A stretch of 64,000 nucleotides of DNA from JAFAHD01 sp963772515 (GTDB lineage: Bacteria; Vulcanimicrobiota; Vulcanimicrobiia; Eremiobacterales; Eremiobacteraceae): positions 186,001 to 250,000 of the forward strand of contig CAVYXC010000003.1 in assembly GCA_963772515.1 (NCBI GenBank), read 5' to 3'. The position numbers and the translations under genes were made by a program. Shown here in pieces: positions 51,577 to 60,175 of this stretch (position 1 is its first letter; every line of letters starts with the position of its first letter). Under the pieces are notes generated by a model. The model worked only from the letters and a program-made list of their open reading frames with translations, did not search any database and was not told the origin of the DNA.

Positions 51577-52356
51577 ATGCGAGCGGCGGTCTTCGGGGTC
51601 GCCTGCGGCCTGGCCCTGGCGTTGGGCGGCCTTATCTGGCCGCGAATCGCGTCCGCCGCCACCCCGGCGGCCAACCCGTTCGATCAGCCCGTCCACCCGC
51701 TCGGCGTCGGCGACGTCCTGCCCGACGCGAGCTACGTGGATCAAGCCGGCCGCCGGGTTTCGATACGACAGTTCCGCGGCCGCACGCTCGTCATCGGATT
51801 CATCTACACGAACTGCGCCGACGAATGCCCGATACTGACCGAGAAATTCGGCCAACTGCAGGCCGCTCTGCCGGCCGATCGGTTTGCGTTGTTGGAGATC
51901 AGCATCGATCCCGCACGCGACACCCCCGCGGCGATCGCGAACTTCGCGCGCAGCCGCGGCGTGCACGGCGACAATTGGCGCGTGCTGACCGGCGACCCGT
52001 CATTGGTCGATTCGTTCGCCAAGCCGCTCGGGGTATCGGTGGTACCGGGTGAACGCGGCGAGCTGCTGCACAGCGAGCGAACGGTGATCGCAGGCCCCGA
52101 CGGCCGGATCGGCTATCTCGTCGACGATGCCGGATGGACGGCAGCGCAGCTGGTCGCAGCCGCGCGTCACACCGACGGACTGCCCTCAAGCGGCTTGGCG
52201 CGCTTTGATCTCGAGCTCGGCAAGGCGGTGCAAGCCGTGTGCGGCGGCTCGACCGCCGCTCGCTCGGGGATATGGGATCTCGTCGGGGTTTTGGGCGTGA
52301 TCATCGTCGGAGGCTTGGTCGCACTGCTCTTAGCGCGCCGTCTTTTCGCGACTTGA
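51577..52356 (+). CDS. SCO1/SenC-family copper chaperone
   Basis: Thioredoxin-fold membrane-anchored protein that helps load CuA of oxidase subunit II. ATG 51577 (AAGGA just upstream; ATG 51541 also in frame) gives 259 residues with an N-terminal anchor/signal (about 3-30), the metal-binding CADEC in FIYTNCADECP, and a second membrane segment near the C-terminus (VLGVIIVGGLVALLLA). It fits the caa3 cluster upstream. A palindromic element starts one base after the stop. Confidence 0.88.
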   Translation: MRAAVFGVACGLALALGGLIWPRIASAATPAANPFDQPVHPLGVGDVLPDASYVDQAGRRVSIRQFRGRTLVIGFIYTNCADECPILTEKFGQLQAALPADRFALLEISIDPARDTPAAIANFARSRGVHGDNWRVLTGDPSLVDSFAKPLGVSVVPGERGELLHSERTVIAGPDGRIGYLVDDAGWTAAQLVAAARHTDGLPSSGLARFDLELGKAVQAVCGGSTAARSGIWDLVGVLGVIIVGGLVALLLARRLFAT

Positions 52357-52357
52357 A

Positions 52358-52383
52358 ATGGAGCGGTCGAATTTATTCGATCG
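52358..52383 (+). repeat. Dispersed 26-nt palindromic element, copy 5
   Basis: ATGGAG plus arms CGGTCGAAT and ATTCGATCG; the single changed base turns one G-C pair into G-U, so the RNA stem is kept. It begins one base after the Sco stop and is in frame, with no stop, with the lipoprotein gene that starts at 52460. Confidence 0.85.
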
Positions 52384-52459
52384 CAGCCCGCGCAGGCGCG
52401 CAAAGCGGAGCAGGGGAAACCAGCGCACCGGGCCCGGACAACCACCTGGAGGTTTTGAG

Positions 52460-52801
52460 ATGATTACGCGCAGTGGAACGGTTCTGGTCATGGCATCCAT
52501 GATAGCGCTTGCCGTCGTCGGATGCGGCAACCCGACGACGCAGGGCGATTACGGCGCGCTCGCCGGCGTCGTGTCGTCGAGCGCAGGACCGGTCGCCGGC
52601 GCGCAAGTGTGCGTCGCCGTCGTCGACTGTGCGACGAGCGCGGCGGACGGCACGTACAAGATCACGACCGTGCCGGGAGATCCGACCGGCGTGATGGAGA
52701 CCGTGACGGTGAGCGCGACCGGCTATCAGCCGTTCTCGACTCAAGTGCATATCGCATCAGGCCAGCAGACGCCCCTCAATATCACTCTGGTTCACGTCTA
52801 A
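52460..52801 (+). CDS. Small lipoprotein with carboxypeptidase-regulatory-like domain
   Basis: ATG 52460 with GGAGG seven bases upstream gives 113 residues. The signal peptide ends in a lipobox (VVGC, Cys22), so it is likely lipid-anchored. The remainder (GALAGVVSSSAGPVAGAQVC to the C-terminus) resembles a carboxypeptidase-regulatory-like beta-sandwich, with ADGTYKITTVP in the middle. An open frame continues upstream to the palindromic element, but the signal peptide fixes the start. Confidence 0.75.
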   Translation: MITRSGTVLVMASMIALAVVGCGNPTTQGDYGALAGVVSSSAGPVAGAQVCVAVVDCATSAADGTYKITTVPGDPTGVMETVTVSATGYQPFSTQVHIASGQQTPLNITLVHV

Positions 52802-52894
52802 GCGGGCGCAAAGGCCTAGCGATAGGGCGTTTCGCAGACAGGAACCGGCCATGGGGTGAGCCAAGAGCCGTCCCGTTACGAAGTGTCCCAATGA

Positions 52895-52921
52895 GCATCG
52901 GCCGCTACACACGGCCGGTGC
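52895..52921 (+). terminator. Ten-pair hairpin before the IclR gene
   Basis: Arms GCATCGGCCG and CGGCCGGTGC with a seven-base loop, followed by TTT. It could terminate the lipoprotein transcript; because it contains CGGCCG twice as an inverted repeat and lies 53 bases before the regulator, an operator role is also possible. Confidence 0.45.
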
Positions 52922-52973
52922 TTTGCGCTCCCCGGCAGCGAGCGCACGAAACTCGAGGGGGTTGGAGGACAGC

Positions 52974-53801
52974 GTGGTTATTTCGTCCGGAGAGGCCGCC
53001 GCCGCGAAACCGCGAGGTGAGTCGAAAGTCAACTCAGTCGACCGCGCGCTGGTCATCCTCGAGTACCTGGGAACGCAAAGCAAAGAAGTGGGCGTCCGCG
53101 AGCTCGGCCAAGCGATCGGACTGTCCAAGAGCAGCGTCCACCGCATCCTCCAGACCCTGCGCGCCCGCGGCTTCGTCAAATGGAACCCGGACAACGCCCG
53201 TTATTCCCTGGGAATCAAGGCATTTGAGGTAGGCTGCGGCATCCTGCGCTCCATGGAGGCCCATACGGTGGCCAAGCCCGTCCTGGAGCAGCTCGCCGTT
53301 GCGCTGGGCGAGACGGTCTTCTTAGGGGTCCTGGACGACACCGAGCTGGTCTACATCGAAAAAGTCGACGGCCGGCGGCCGGTCAAGATGTATGCCGACA
53401 TCGGCGCGCGCCGCCCGATGCACTCGACCGGCATCGGCAAAGCATTGCTCGCGCATCTCGACCGCGCGGAGATCGACCGCATCATCGCCAGCAAGCCGCT
53501 CGCCCGTTATACCAAGAACACCATGACGGATCCTGAGGCGCTGCGCCAAGAGCTCGAAAAAGTTCGCCGCCAGGCGTATGCCGAGGACAACGAAGAAACC
53601 GAAGAGGGGCTTTACTGCGTCGGCGCGCCGTTGTTCAATTACTCAGGCCGGCCCGTGGCCGCGATTTCGGTCGCGGTGCCGAAATTCGGGCAGCAGCAGC
53701 TGCCGCGCGATCGCGTCATCAAGCATGTCGTCGCGGCGGCGCAAGAGATCTCCGCCAAACTCGGTTACAGCGGCCGCGCGAAGAACGCCGCGCTCGGCTA
53801 G
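52974..53801 (+). CDS. IclR-family transcriptional regulator
   Basis: GTG 52974 with GGAGG five bases upstream gives 275 residues. The N-terminal winged helix-turn-helix (VNSVDRALVILEYLG, then LSKSSVHRILQTLRARGFV) is followed by the IclR effector domain with SMEAHTVAKPVLEQLA and the ligand-pocket RRPMHSTGIGKALLA and YCVGAPLF. It stands directly before a glyoxylate/hydroxypyruvate reductase and a glycerate kinase, which it probably controls. Confidence 0.92.
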   Translation: MVISSGEAAAAKPRGESKVNSVDRALVILEYLGTQSKEVGVRELGQAIGLSKSSVHRILQTLRARGFVKWNPDNARYSLGIKAFEVGCGILRSMEAHTVAKPVLEQLAVALGETVFLGVLDDTELVYIEKVDGRRPVKMYADIGARRPMHSTGIGKALLAHLDRAEIDRIIASKPLARYTKNTMTDPEALRQELEKVRRQAYAEDNEETEEGLYCVGAPLFNYSGRPVAAISVAVPKFGQQQLPRDRVIKHVVAAAQEISAKLGYSGRAKNAALG

Positions 53802-53810
53802 GCGCGGGCC

Positions 53811-54797
53811 ATGAGCCAGCCCAAACCCCGCGTGTTCGTCACCCGCGTGATCCCGGACGCCGGTTTGACCCTGCTCGAACGCCACACCGATCCCGACGTT
53901 TGGCCTCACGATCGCCCGCCCACCCGTGAGGAGCTGGTGCGCGGCTGCAAAGACGCGGACGCGTTGGTCTGCCTGCTGACCGAGAAGGTCGATGCCGAGG
54001 TCTTGGCGGCGGCCCCCAAAGTGCGCATCGTCGCCAACGTCGCGGTCGGATTCGATAACTTGGACGTCGCCGCGGGCACCAAGGCCGGCGTCGTCATGAC
54101 CAACACGCCCGGCGTGCTCGACGACACAACCGCCGACCTCGCGTTCGCGTTACTGCTCTGCACTGCGCGGCGTCTGGCCGAGGGCGATCGGTTGACGCGC
54201 ACCGGCACCTGGGGCGGCTGGGGCATCATGCAGCTGCTCGGCCACGATGTCCATCATGCGACGCTGGGCATCGTCGGATTCGGGCGGATCGGTCGTGGCG
54301 TCGCGCGCCGCGCGCTGGGCTTTGACATGACGGTGCTCTACTCGGATGAATATCCGGCCCCACCGGAGGTCGAACGCGAGCTGCGCGCCACGCGCGTGCC
54401 GTTCGACGAATTGCTGAAGCGTTCCGACTTCATCACGCTGCATACGCCGCTGCTGCCGGGCACGAAGCATCTCATCAACGCAGCGACGCTGCAGAAGATG
54501 AAGCCAAGCGCATGTCTGATCAATACGTCGCGCGGCCCGGTCATCGACGAGGCGGCACTGGTCGAGGCGCTGCGCCACGGCACGATCGCGGGTGCTGGGC
54601 TCGACGTCTACGAGCATGAGCCGAACCTGGCGCCGGGCTTGGCGCAGCTCGAGAATGTGGTACTGCTGCCGCACATCGGCAGTGCCAGCTACGCGACGCG
54701 CGGAAAGATGGCCGAGATGGCCGCCAGCAACGTCATCGCGTTCTTCGACGGCAAAGCGCCGCCAAACGCCCTTAACCCCGAGGTGCTCAAACGCTAG
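53811..54797 (+). CDS. 2-hydroxyacid dehydrogenase (glyoxylate/hydroxypyruvate reductase)
   Basis: NAD(P)H-dependent reductase of the D-2-hydroxyacid family, 328 residues. The Rossmann motif GFGRIGRG and the catalytic Arg (NTSRGP), Glu (DVYEHEP) and His (LPHIGSA) are present, and FDNLDV in the first domain is typical of glyoxylate/hydroxypyruvate reductases. With the glycerate kinase next to it, hydroxypyruvate to D-glycerate is the likely reaction; exact specificity is inferred. Confidence 0.9.
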   Translation: MSQPKPRVFVTRVIPDAGLTLLERHTDPDVWPHDRPPTREELVRGCKDADALVCLLTEKVDAEVLAAAPKVRIVANVAVGFDNLDVAAGTKAGVVMTNTPGVLDDTTADLAFALLLCTARRLAEGDRLTRTGTWGGWGIMQLLGHDVHHATLGIVGFGRIGRGVARRALGFDMTVLYSDEYPAPPEVERELRATRVPFDELLKRSDFITLHTPLLPGTKHLINAATLQKMKPSACLINTSRGPVIDEAALVEALRHGTIAGAGLDVYEHEPNLAPGLAQLENVVLLPHIGSASYATRGKMAEMAASNVIAFFDGKAPPNALNPEVLKR

Positions 54798-54811
54798 CAG
54801 GCGGGCGCGCC

Positions 54812-56998
54812 ATCCGTAAGATCGTCATCGCTCCCGACAAATTCAAGGGCAGTCTGCGCGGTGCGGAGGTCGCAGAAGCGATCGCGGCGGGTTTCAGGCG
54901 CGTGTTTCCCGATGCGAACTACGAGCTCGTGCCCGTCGCTGACGGCGGCGACGGCACGCTCGACGCCATGGTTTCCGCGCTGCACGGCCGCGAGATCGAG
55001 ATGACGGTTTCGGGTCCCGACCGCAATCCGGTGCGGGCACAGTACGGGTTGCTGCCTGAGGCCATAGCGGTCGTCGAGATGGCGCGCGCCAGTGGCCTTG
55101 CGCTGTTGCCGCCTGGAACGAATGATCCGATGACCGCCACGAGCTATGGCACGGGCGAGCTGATCGCGGCCGCGATCAAAGCCGGTGGAAAGCGCCTGAT
55201 CGTGGCGATCGGCGGCAGCGCGACGAACGACGCGGGCACCGGAGCGCTGCGCGCGCTCGGCACGCGCTTTCTCGACACGGACAGCGAGGAGCTGCCGCCC
55301 GGCGGCGCGGCGCTGATCCGCCTGCGCCACATCGATACGGGCGATTCCGACGCGCGGTTGGCCGGCACGACGATCGAGATCGCTTGCGACGTCACGAATC
55401 CCCTCGTGGGACGCAACGGCGCATCGGCTGTCTATGGGCCGCAAAAGGGCGCCTCGCCGGCGGACGTTGCAGAGTTAGATGCGGCGCTCACGCAATTCGC
55501 CATCGTCGCCGCCAAGACGACCGGCGTCGACGTTCGCGATGTACCGGGAGCGGGCGCCGCGGGCGGTTTCGGCGGCGGCTTTCTCGCACTCGCAGGCGCG
55601 CATCTGCGCCCGGGCGCCGAACTCGTCTTGGATGTGCTCGATTTCCAGCGCCACCTTGAAGGCGCCGACTTGGTCATCACGGGTGAAGGCCGTCTCGACA
55701 AGCAGACCTTGAGCGGGAAAGCGCCGTATGCCGTTGCGCAAGCGGCGCGCGCTCGGTGGATTCCGGTTGTCGCGCTTGCGGGCAGCATCGCCTTGTCCGA
55801 AGACGAACTCGAGTCGGCGGGAATAGAGAAAGCCGTTGCGATCGCGCCGGCGACGATGCCGGTGGACCAAGCCATGCGTCGCGCCCGGGAGCTAATTGAA
55901 AGCGCCGCGTTTCACCTTGCAGAGGAGTCTACAGCGATGAGCCACATGGACGAGCGCGCCAGGGGATCGATCGGAGATCTGCGCGCGTTTCAGAAACCCG
56001 GTTTGGAAACATTCAGGCGTTACATCCGAGGCGAACTGCCGGCCCCTCCGATGTTTCGACTCCTCGGGATGCGGCCAACCGAGGCGGGCCTCGGCAAGAC
56101 GACGTTCACGATGCCGTTGACGCGATGGTTGGAGGATGGCTTCGGCTTGTATTGGGGAGGCGTGTACGCGCTCTTCGCTGACGCGCCGCTTGCCGCCGCC
56201 ATCTGGACGACGTTGCCCGCGGGTAAGACCGTCACGACGTCGGAGCTCAGCATGTCATTCGTCAGGCCGATGAGCAGGAAGACGACGAACATGATCGGGC
56301 GTGCCGAGACGATTCATTCGGGCAATCAGGTGGGATTGTCGAGCATTCAGATCACCGATCACGAAGGGCGCTTGCTCGCATTTGGGAGCACTCGCTGCCT
56401 GATCTCCGACGTGCCGGTAGACCTGAAAGCCGAGTACCCGCCGCCTGACGTCGGGCCCACGGATCTCGCGGATCCCTATCTGCGGCCAGCTCCCGAAGAC
56501 GGCTATTTCAGCGCCGATCAGGTGATGAACGGAACACCGATCGATTTGCAGCGGCGCACGATCGCCGGCGAAAAAATCTTTCCCGTGTGGCATCTCACCG
56601 GCTATCGTCCTACCTCGGTTGAGGACGGCCGGCTCACAAGCCGTCCTGCCGTCGTCGGCTTGGTTCTCGAACGGCGGACCTGCGATCTACGGTGGACTGC
56701 TCGCGTGGGCTGCAGACTTCGCGATGGGCGCGGCGGTGTATTCCACGCTTTCGGCCGGCGATGTTTTCGCGACGTTGGATATGCAGATCCGGTTCACACG
56801 ACCGGCCCTCGTGAACTCCGGAGACTTCACGCTCGACGCGACAGTGAATCATCGCGGCAGGCTGCTGCGGGTCAGCTCCTGCAACATCGACAACGCGGAG
56901 GGGAAGCGCGTCGCGATGGCCACCGCTTCCGCGCTGGTGGTCCCGGGCGGCGTCCGAGAGCTGCGCAAGGGACGGTTGCCCGAAGAGATCCTGGCTGA
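54812..56998 (+). CDS. Glycerate kinase, non-canonical start, reading into a thioesterase
   Basis: GlxK/GarK-type D-glycerate kinase. The conserved N-terminus KIVIAPDKFKGSLRGAEVAE begins at 54818, but no ATG, GTG or TTG precedes it in frame; ATC 54812 is the best initiator candidate, and the first standard codon is GTG 54902, which would remove 30 conserved residues. ADGGDGTLDAM, the GGSATNDAG block and GEGRLDKQTLSGKAPYAVA confirm the family. Kinase homology ends near 55930, yet there is no stop: the frame continues into the hotdog region, then runs out of homology past about 56640 because of a frameshift. Confidence 0.82.
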   Translation: MRKIVIAPDKFKGSLRGAEVAEAIAAGFRRVFPDANYELVPVADGGDGTLDAMVSALHGREIEMTVSGPDRNPVRAQYGLLPEAIAVVEMARASGLALLPPGTNDPMTATSYGTGELIAAAIKAGGKRLIVAIGGSATNDAGTGALRALGTRFLDTDSEELPPGGAALIRLRHIDTGDSDARLAGTTIEIACDVTNPLVGRNGASAVYGPQKGASPADVAELDAALTQFAIVAAKTTGVDVRDVPGAGAAGGFGGGFLALAGAHLRPGAELVLDVLDFQRHLEGADLVITGEGRLDKQTLSGKAPYAVAQAARARWIPVVALAGSIALSEDELESAGIEKAVAIAPATMPVDQAMRRARELIESAAFHLAEESTAMSHMDERARGSIGDLRAFQKPGLETFRRYIRGELPAPPMFRLLGMRPTEAGLGKTTFTMPLTRWLEDGFGLYWGGVYALFADAPLAAAIWTTLPAGKTVTTSELSMSFVRPMSRKTTNMIGRAETIHSGNQVGLSSIQITDHEGRLLAFGSTRCLISDVPVDLKAEYPPPDVGPTDLADPYLRPAPEDGYFSADQVMNGTPIDLQRRTIAGEKIFPVWHLTGYRPTSVEDGRLTSRPAVVGLVLERRTCDLRWTARVGCRLRDGRGGVFHAFGRRCFRDVGYADPVHTTGPRELRRLHARRDSESSRQAAAGQLLQHRQRGGEARRDGHRFRAGGPGRRPRAAQGTVARRDPG

Positions 56999-57023
56999 CG
57001 TGTCGAGGCCGGAGCGAGGTTAG
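55937..57023 (+). pseudogene. Double-hotdog PaaI-type thioesterase, frameshifted
   Basis: An internal ATG 55937, nine bases after AGAGGAG, could start an independent acyl-CoA thioesterase. The first hotdog (GLYWGGVYALFADAPLAAAI) is in the kinase frame. The second (AIYGGLLAWAADFAMGAAVY) is in the next frame, readable from TTG 56619 to 57023. The two halves join if one base is skipped at about 56636-56645. Both domains are well conserved, so this is a recent frameshift, a sequencing error or a recoding site. Its end overlaps yvcK by four bases. Confidence 0.75.
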
Positions 57024-58390
57024 CGCGCGCTGGCTTGGCCGCCCACGATCTGCGGCACGTCGTTGGGCACGCCGCGGCCCTCAAGTTTGTCGTAGATCAA
57101 CTTCATGAGGCTCTGGGCGAGTTTGCCGGCGTCGTGGCGCACCAACTGGGTTTCTGAAACGAACTTGCCGTAGATCGGCGTGACGCCCATCGCCGCGACG
57201 GCTTTGACGTCTGGGCGCACCTGATAGGCGCGCTCCGACTCGTAGCGGCGCAGCAGCCGATGCGGCTGCTCGACGTTGACGAGCACGTAATCGAAGACCT
57301 GGCGCCCGGTGCCTTTGAGCAGTGCCCGCACGTGGTCGGCGGCGGTCATGCCGTCGGTCTCGCCCGGCTGCGTCATGATGTTGCAGACGTAGATTTTGAA
57401 CGCCATCGAGTGCTCGATCGCCTCGGCGATGCCCGGCACCAAGAGGTTTGGCATCACGCTTGTGTAGAGGCTGCCGGGGCCGAGGATGATGGCATCGGCT
57501 CCCAAGATCGCCTCGACCGCCTCATCCAGCGGCTCGCAATCGCCTGGGATCAAACGTACGGAGACGATCGGCGTGGCGGTGTGCGAGATGGCCGACTCGC
57601 CGCAGACGACCGAGCCGTCGGCGAGCGTGGCCTCGAGCGCGACGTTGGCGAGCGTCGAGGGAAGCACGCGCCCCTTGATCGCAAGCACGCGGCTGCTCTC
57701 CTTGATCGCGCGGTCGAAGTCGCCGGCGATGCCACACATCGCGGCTAAGAACAGGTTGCCGAAGGAATGGCCGCTCAGCCCGTCGCCTTCGTTGAAGCGG
57801 TACTGGAACAGCTCGGCCATCGTGGATTCGTTGTCGGCGAGCGCCACCAGACAATTGCGGATGTCGCCAGGCGGCAGCACGCCGAGCTCCTGGCGCAAGC
57901 GCCCGCTCGAGCCGCCGTCGTCGGCGACCGTGACGACCGCCGTCAGATTCGCCGTGTACTCTTTGAGGCCGCGCAGCAGCGTCGACAGTCCCGTGCCGCC
58001 GCCGATCGCGACGATCCGGTAGCCGCGCGCGAGCTGGCGGCGCTCGTAGACGACGTCGATCAAACGCTCCTCGTCGCGCGGACTCACCGCCGAGACGATG
58101 GAGCGCATCCATTGGCGGATGCCCAGGTACACGCCGAACAGGCCGACGACGATGAACGCCCACTCGATGGTGACCGGCGAGATCATGTCGCGGCCGATGA
58201 GCTGGCGGTCGATGTATTCGTTGATGTGGAAGTTGAGAAACGGCGCATGGCTCAGCAAGCGCACGAAGCCGTCGAGGAACAGCGCGCCCCCGGCAACTGC
58301 CAAGAACAGCCAGCGTTTGACCTTGATGCCCGGCGTGAGCCAGCGCATCGCGCGCGACCAGGCCTGGCCCCTGCCGTTATTTTCGCGCAT
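57020..58390 (-). CDS. yvcK: YvcK-family (CofD-like) protein
   Basis: UDP-sugar-binding regulator linked to gluconeogenic growth and cell-wall homeostasis in Bacillus. ATG 58390 gives 456 residues: two N-terminal membrane segments, then the CofD-like domain with IGGGTGLSTLLRGLK and VADDGGSSGRLR, and later GPGSLYTSVMPNLLV. The membrane-bound N-terminus is longer than in the cytosolic Bacillus protein. It overlaps rapZ by 14 bases; the usual third gene, whiA, is not here. Confidence 0.88.
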   Translation of the reverse strand: MRENNGRGQAWSRAMRWLTPGIKVKRWLFLAVAGGALFLDGFVRLLSHAPFLNFHINEYIDRQLIGRDMISPVTIEWAFIVVGLFGVYLGIRQWMRSIVSAVSPRDEERLIDVVYERRQLARGYRIVAIGGGTGLSTLLRGLKEYTANLTAVVTVADDGGSSGRLRQELGVLPPGDIRNCLVALADNESTMAELFQYRFNEGDGLSGHSFGNLFLAAMCGIAGDFDRAIKESSRVLAIKGRVLPSTLANVALEATLADGSVVCGESAISHTATPIVSVRLIPGDCEPLDEAVEAILGADAIILGPGSLYTSVMPNLLVPGIAEAIEHSMAFKIYVCNIMTQPGETDGMTAADHVRALLKGTGRQVFDYVLVNVEQPHRLLRRYESERAYQVRPDVKAVAAMGVTPIYGKFVSETQLVRHDAGKLAQSLMKLIYDKLEGRGVPNDVPQIVGGQASAR

Positions 58391-59294
58391 CGCGCAGCTC
58401 CACGAACGCGCGCACCTTATGCGTGCGCAGATGAGCGGCAAGCTCGGTCGCCAGATATACGGAGCGGTGGCGGCCGCCGGTGCAGCCGATGCCGATCGTC
58501 AAGTGTGCCTTGCCTTCGCGGATGAACTGCGGGATGAGAAAATCGACGAAGCGATACAGTTCGCGTTCGAAAGCCTGGACGTCCGCGTCGCGCTTGAGAA
58601 AGTCGACCACTGCCGGATGCGTGCCGGTGAGTGGGCGTAGCTCATCCACGTAGTTCGGATTCGGCAGAAAGCGCGCGTCGAAGACCAGGTCGGCGTCGAG
58701 CGGCACGCCATGCTTGTAGCCGAACGCCACCACCGATACCGTGAGCACGCCTGGCTCGGCAGTCGCGTCGGCGGCATGCGCCAGGCGCTCTTTGAGCGCG
58801 GTGAGCGTCAACGACGAAGTGTCGATGATGACGTCGGCCGCATCGCGGATCGGTTTGAGTTCGGTACGCTCGGCGCTGATGCTGTCGGTCACCCGGCCGT
58901 GGCCCGCCAGCGGGTGTTTGCGCCGCGTCTCTGAATAACGCCGCACGAGCACCTCGTCGCTTGCGTCGAGAAACACGACGCGATACGCGATGCCTTCGTC
59001 CTCGAGTGCGCGTAGTTGGCCCAAGAGGTCGCCGAACATCTCTTCGCCGCGGATGTCAAGCACCAGCGCCACGTGCTGCAGATTGCGGCTGCTCGAGAAA
59101 AGCTCGGCGAACTTGGGGATCAGACTGGGGGGCAGATTGTCGACGCAGAAATATCCCAGGTCTTCAAGGCACTTGGCGGCCTGGCTCTTGCCCGCGCCGG
59201 ACATGCCGGTGACGATCACCACGTGCGGCGAGGGCAGCGCGCGGACCGGCTCCCGGGCGCTCGCAATAGATGGCTCGAACTGTCTTGATTTCAC
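58377..59294 (-). CDS. rapZ: RNase adapter protein RapZ
   Basis: Nucleotide-binding protein that in E. coli guides RNase E to the small RNA GlmZ. GTG 59294 gives 305 residues; the extent before it lacks homology. The Walker A is VTGMSGAGKS and the C-terminal domain has IGIGCTGGRHRSVYL. rapZ-yvcK adjacency is common across bacteria. Confidence 0.9.
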   Translation of the reverse strand: MKSRQFEPSIASAREPVRALPSPHVVIVTGMSGAGKSQAAKCLEDLGYFCVDNLPPSLIPKFAELFSSSRNLQHVALVLDIRGEEMFGDLLGQLRALEDEGIAYRVVFLDASDEVLVRRYSETRRKHPLAGHGRVTDSISAERTELKPIRDAADVIIDTSSLTLTALKERLAHAADATAEPGVLTVSVVAFGYKHGVPLDADLVFDARFLPNPNYVDELRPLTGTHPAVVDFLKRDADVQAFERELYRFVDFLIPQFIREGKAHLTIGIGCTGGRHRSVYLATELAAHLRTHKVRAFVELRDARK

Positions 59295-59372
59295 CCCGTT
59301 GGGTATTGGCCGTCGGCGCGGCCATGCCCCGCCGCAGCGGAAGAAGCGGGGGCCAGGGCGAAGGCCCGACCT

Positions 59373-59774
59373 GTGAAGATATTCAGGCTTGAAGAGGCGA
59401 CAGCGCTGCTGCCCATCATCAAGCCGCTGCTCGAACAGGTGACGCGGCGGCGGCGCGACTACGCCATCGCGCTGCTCGAGGCCGAGGTCGCACGCGGTTT
59501 CAGCGCGACGCCGGGCGAAGGACGCGACTCGTTGGTCATGCGCAGCGAAGCGCGCGAGCTGCACGAAGAGATCAGCGCGCGCATCGAGGCCATCCAGCGC
59601 CACGGCTGCGTCGTCAAAGACCTGGATCTGGGACTCGTGGATTTCCCTGCGCTGCGCGGCGGGCAACTCGTGAACTTATGCTGGAAGATGGATGAGCCTG
59701 CCATCACGCATTGGCACGGCGTCGAAGAAGGCTTTGCCGCGCGCAAGCCGCTCTCGCGCAAACGCGCGACCTAA
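59373..59774 (+). CDS. DUF2203-family protein
   Basis: A 133-residue protein, two-thirds helical, ending in the conserved DLGLVDFPALRGGQLVNLCW and a WHGVEEGFAARKPL tail that defines DUF2203. Function is unknown. GTG 59373 is used. It is divergent from rapZ across 78 bases and convergent with the RNase P RNA gene. Confidence 0.8.
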   Translation: MKIFRLEEATALLPIIKPLLEQVTRRRRDYAIALLEAEVARGFSATPGEGRDSLVMRSEARELHEEISARIEAIQRHGCVVKDLDLGLVDFPALRGGQLVNLCWKMDEPAITHWHGVEEGFAARKPLSRKRAT

Positions 59775-59793
59775 GCACCATCATCCGAGAACT

Positions 59794-60164
59794 GCCGAGA
59801 CGTGCCTGTAAGCCGGGTTCTGTAGCGGCCTAAGCCGCGACGATCATCTCTCTGCGACGTCCGTCGCCGGACGCCTGGTGCGACGTGCTGTGGGAACCGG
59901 CGGGCCGCCGGCGTCTCCTTGCGGAGACGATCCCAACCGTCTTGCTCCGAGTGGGGTTTGCCCGTCAGCCGCCTTTCGGCGGCCCCGGTGCGCTCTTACC
60001 GCACCATTTCACCCTTACCACAAGGCTTGCGCCTTGGGCGGTATGTTTCTGTGGCACTTTCCTTCGAGTCGCCCCGACCAGCCGTTAACTGGCACTCTCG
60101 CCCGATGGAGCCCGGACTTTCCTCAAGCGTACGAATCGCCCGCGATCGTCCGGCACGCTCGGCC
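59794..60164 (-). ncRNA. rnpB: RNase P RNA, type A
   Basis: The catalytic RNA that matures tRNA 5' ends. On the minus strand the 5' end GCCGAGCGTGCC (60163-60152) pairs with GGCACG-T-CTCGGC at the 3' end (59806-59794) as P1. The universal GAGGAAAGTCCGGGCTC lies near 60123-60107, GCCACAGAAAC near 60055 and ACAGAACCCGGCTTA near 59815, in the correct order. The length of about 371 bases fits type A. Confidence 0.95.
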
Positions 60165-60169
60165 CGAGG

Positions 60170-60175
60170 ATTATA
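60170..60175 (-). promoter_or_regulatory. -10 box of rnpB
   Basis: A perfect TATAAT (minus strand) ends six bases before the predicted 5' end of RNase P RNA. No good -35 hexamer is seen 16-18 bases upstream. The box lies just downstream of the stop codon of the DUF2600 gene. Confidence 0.65.
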
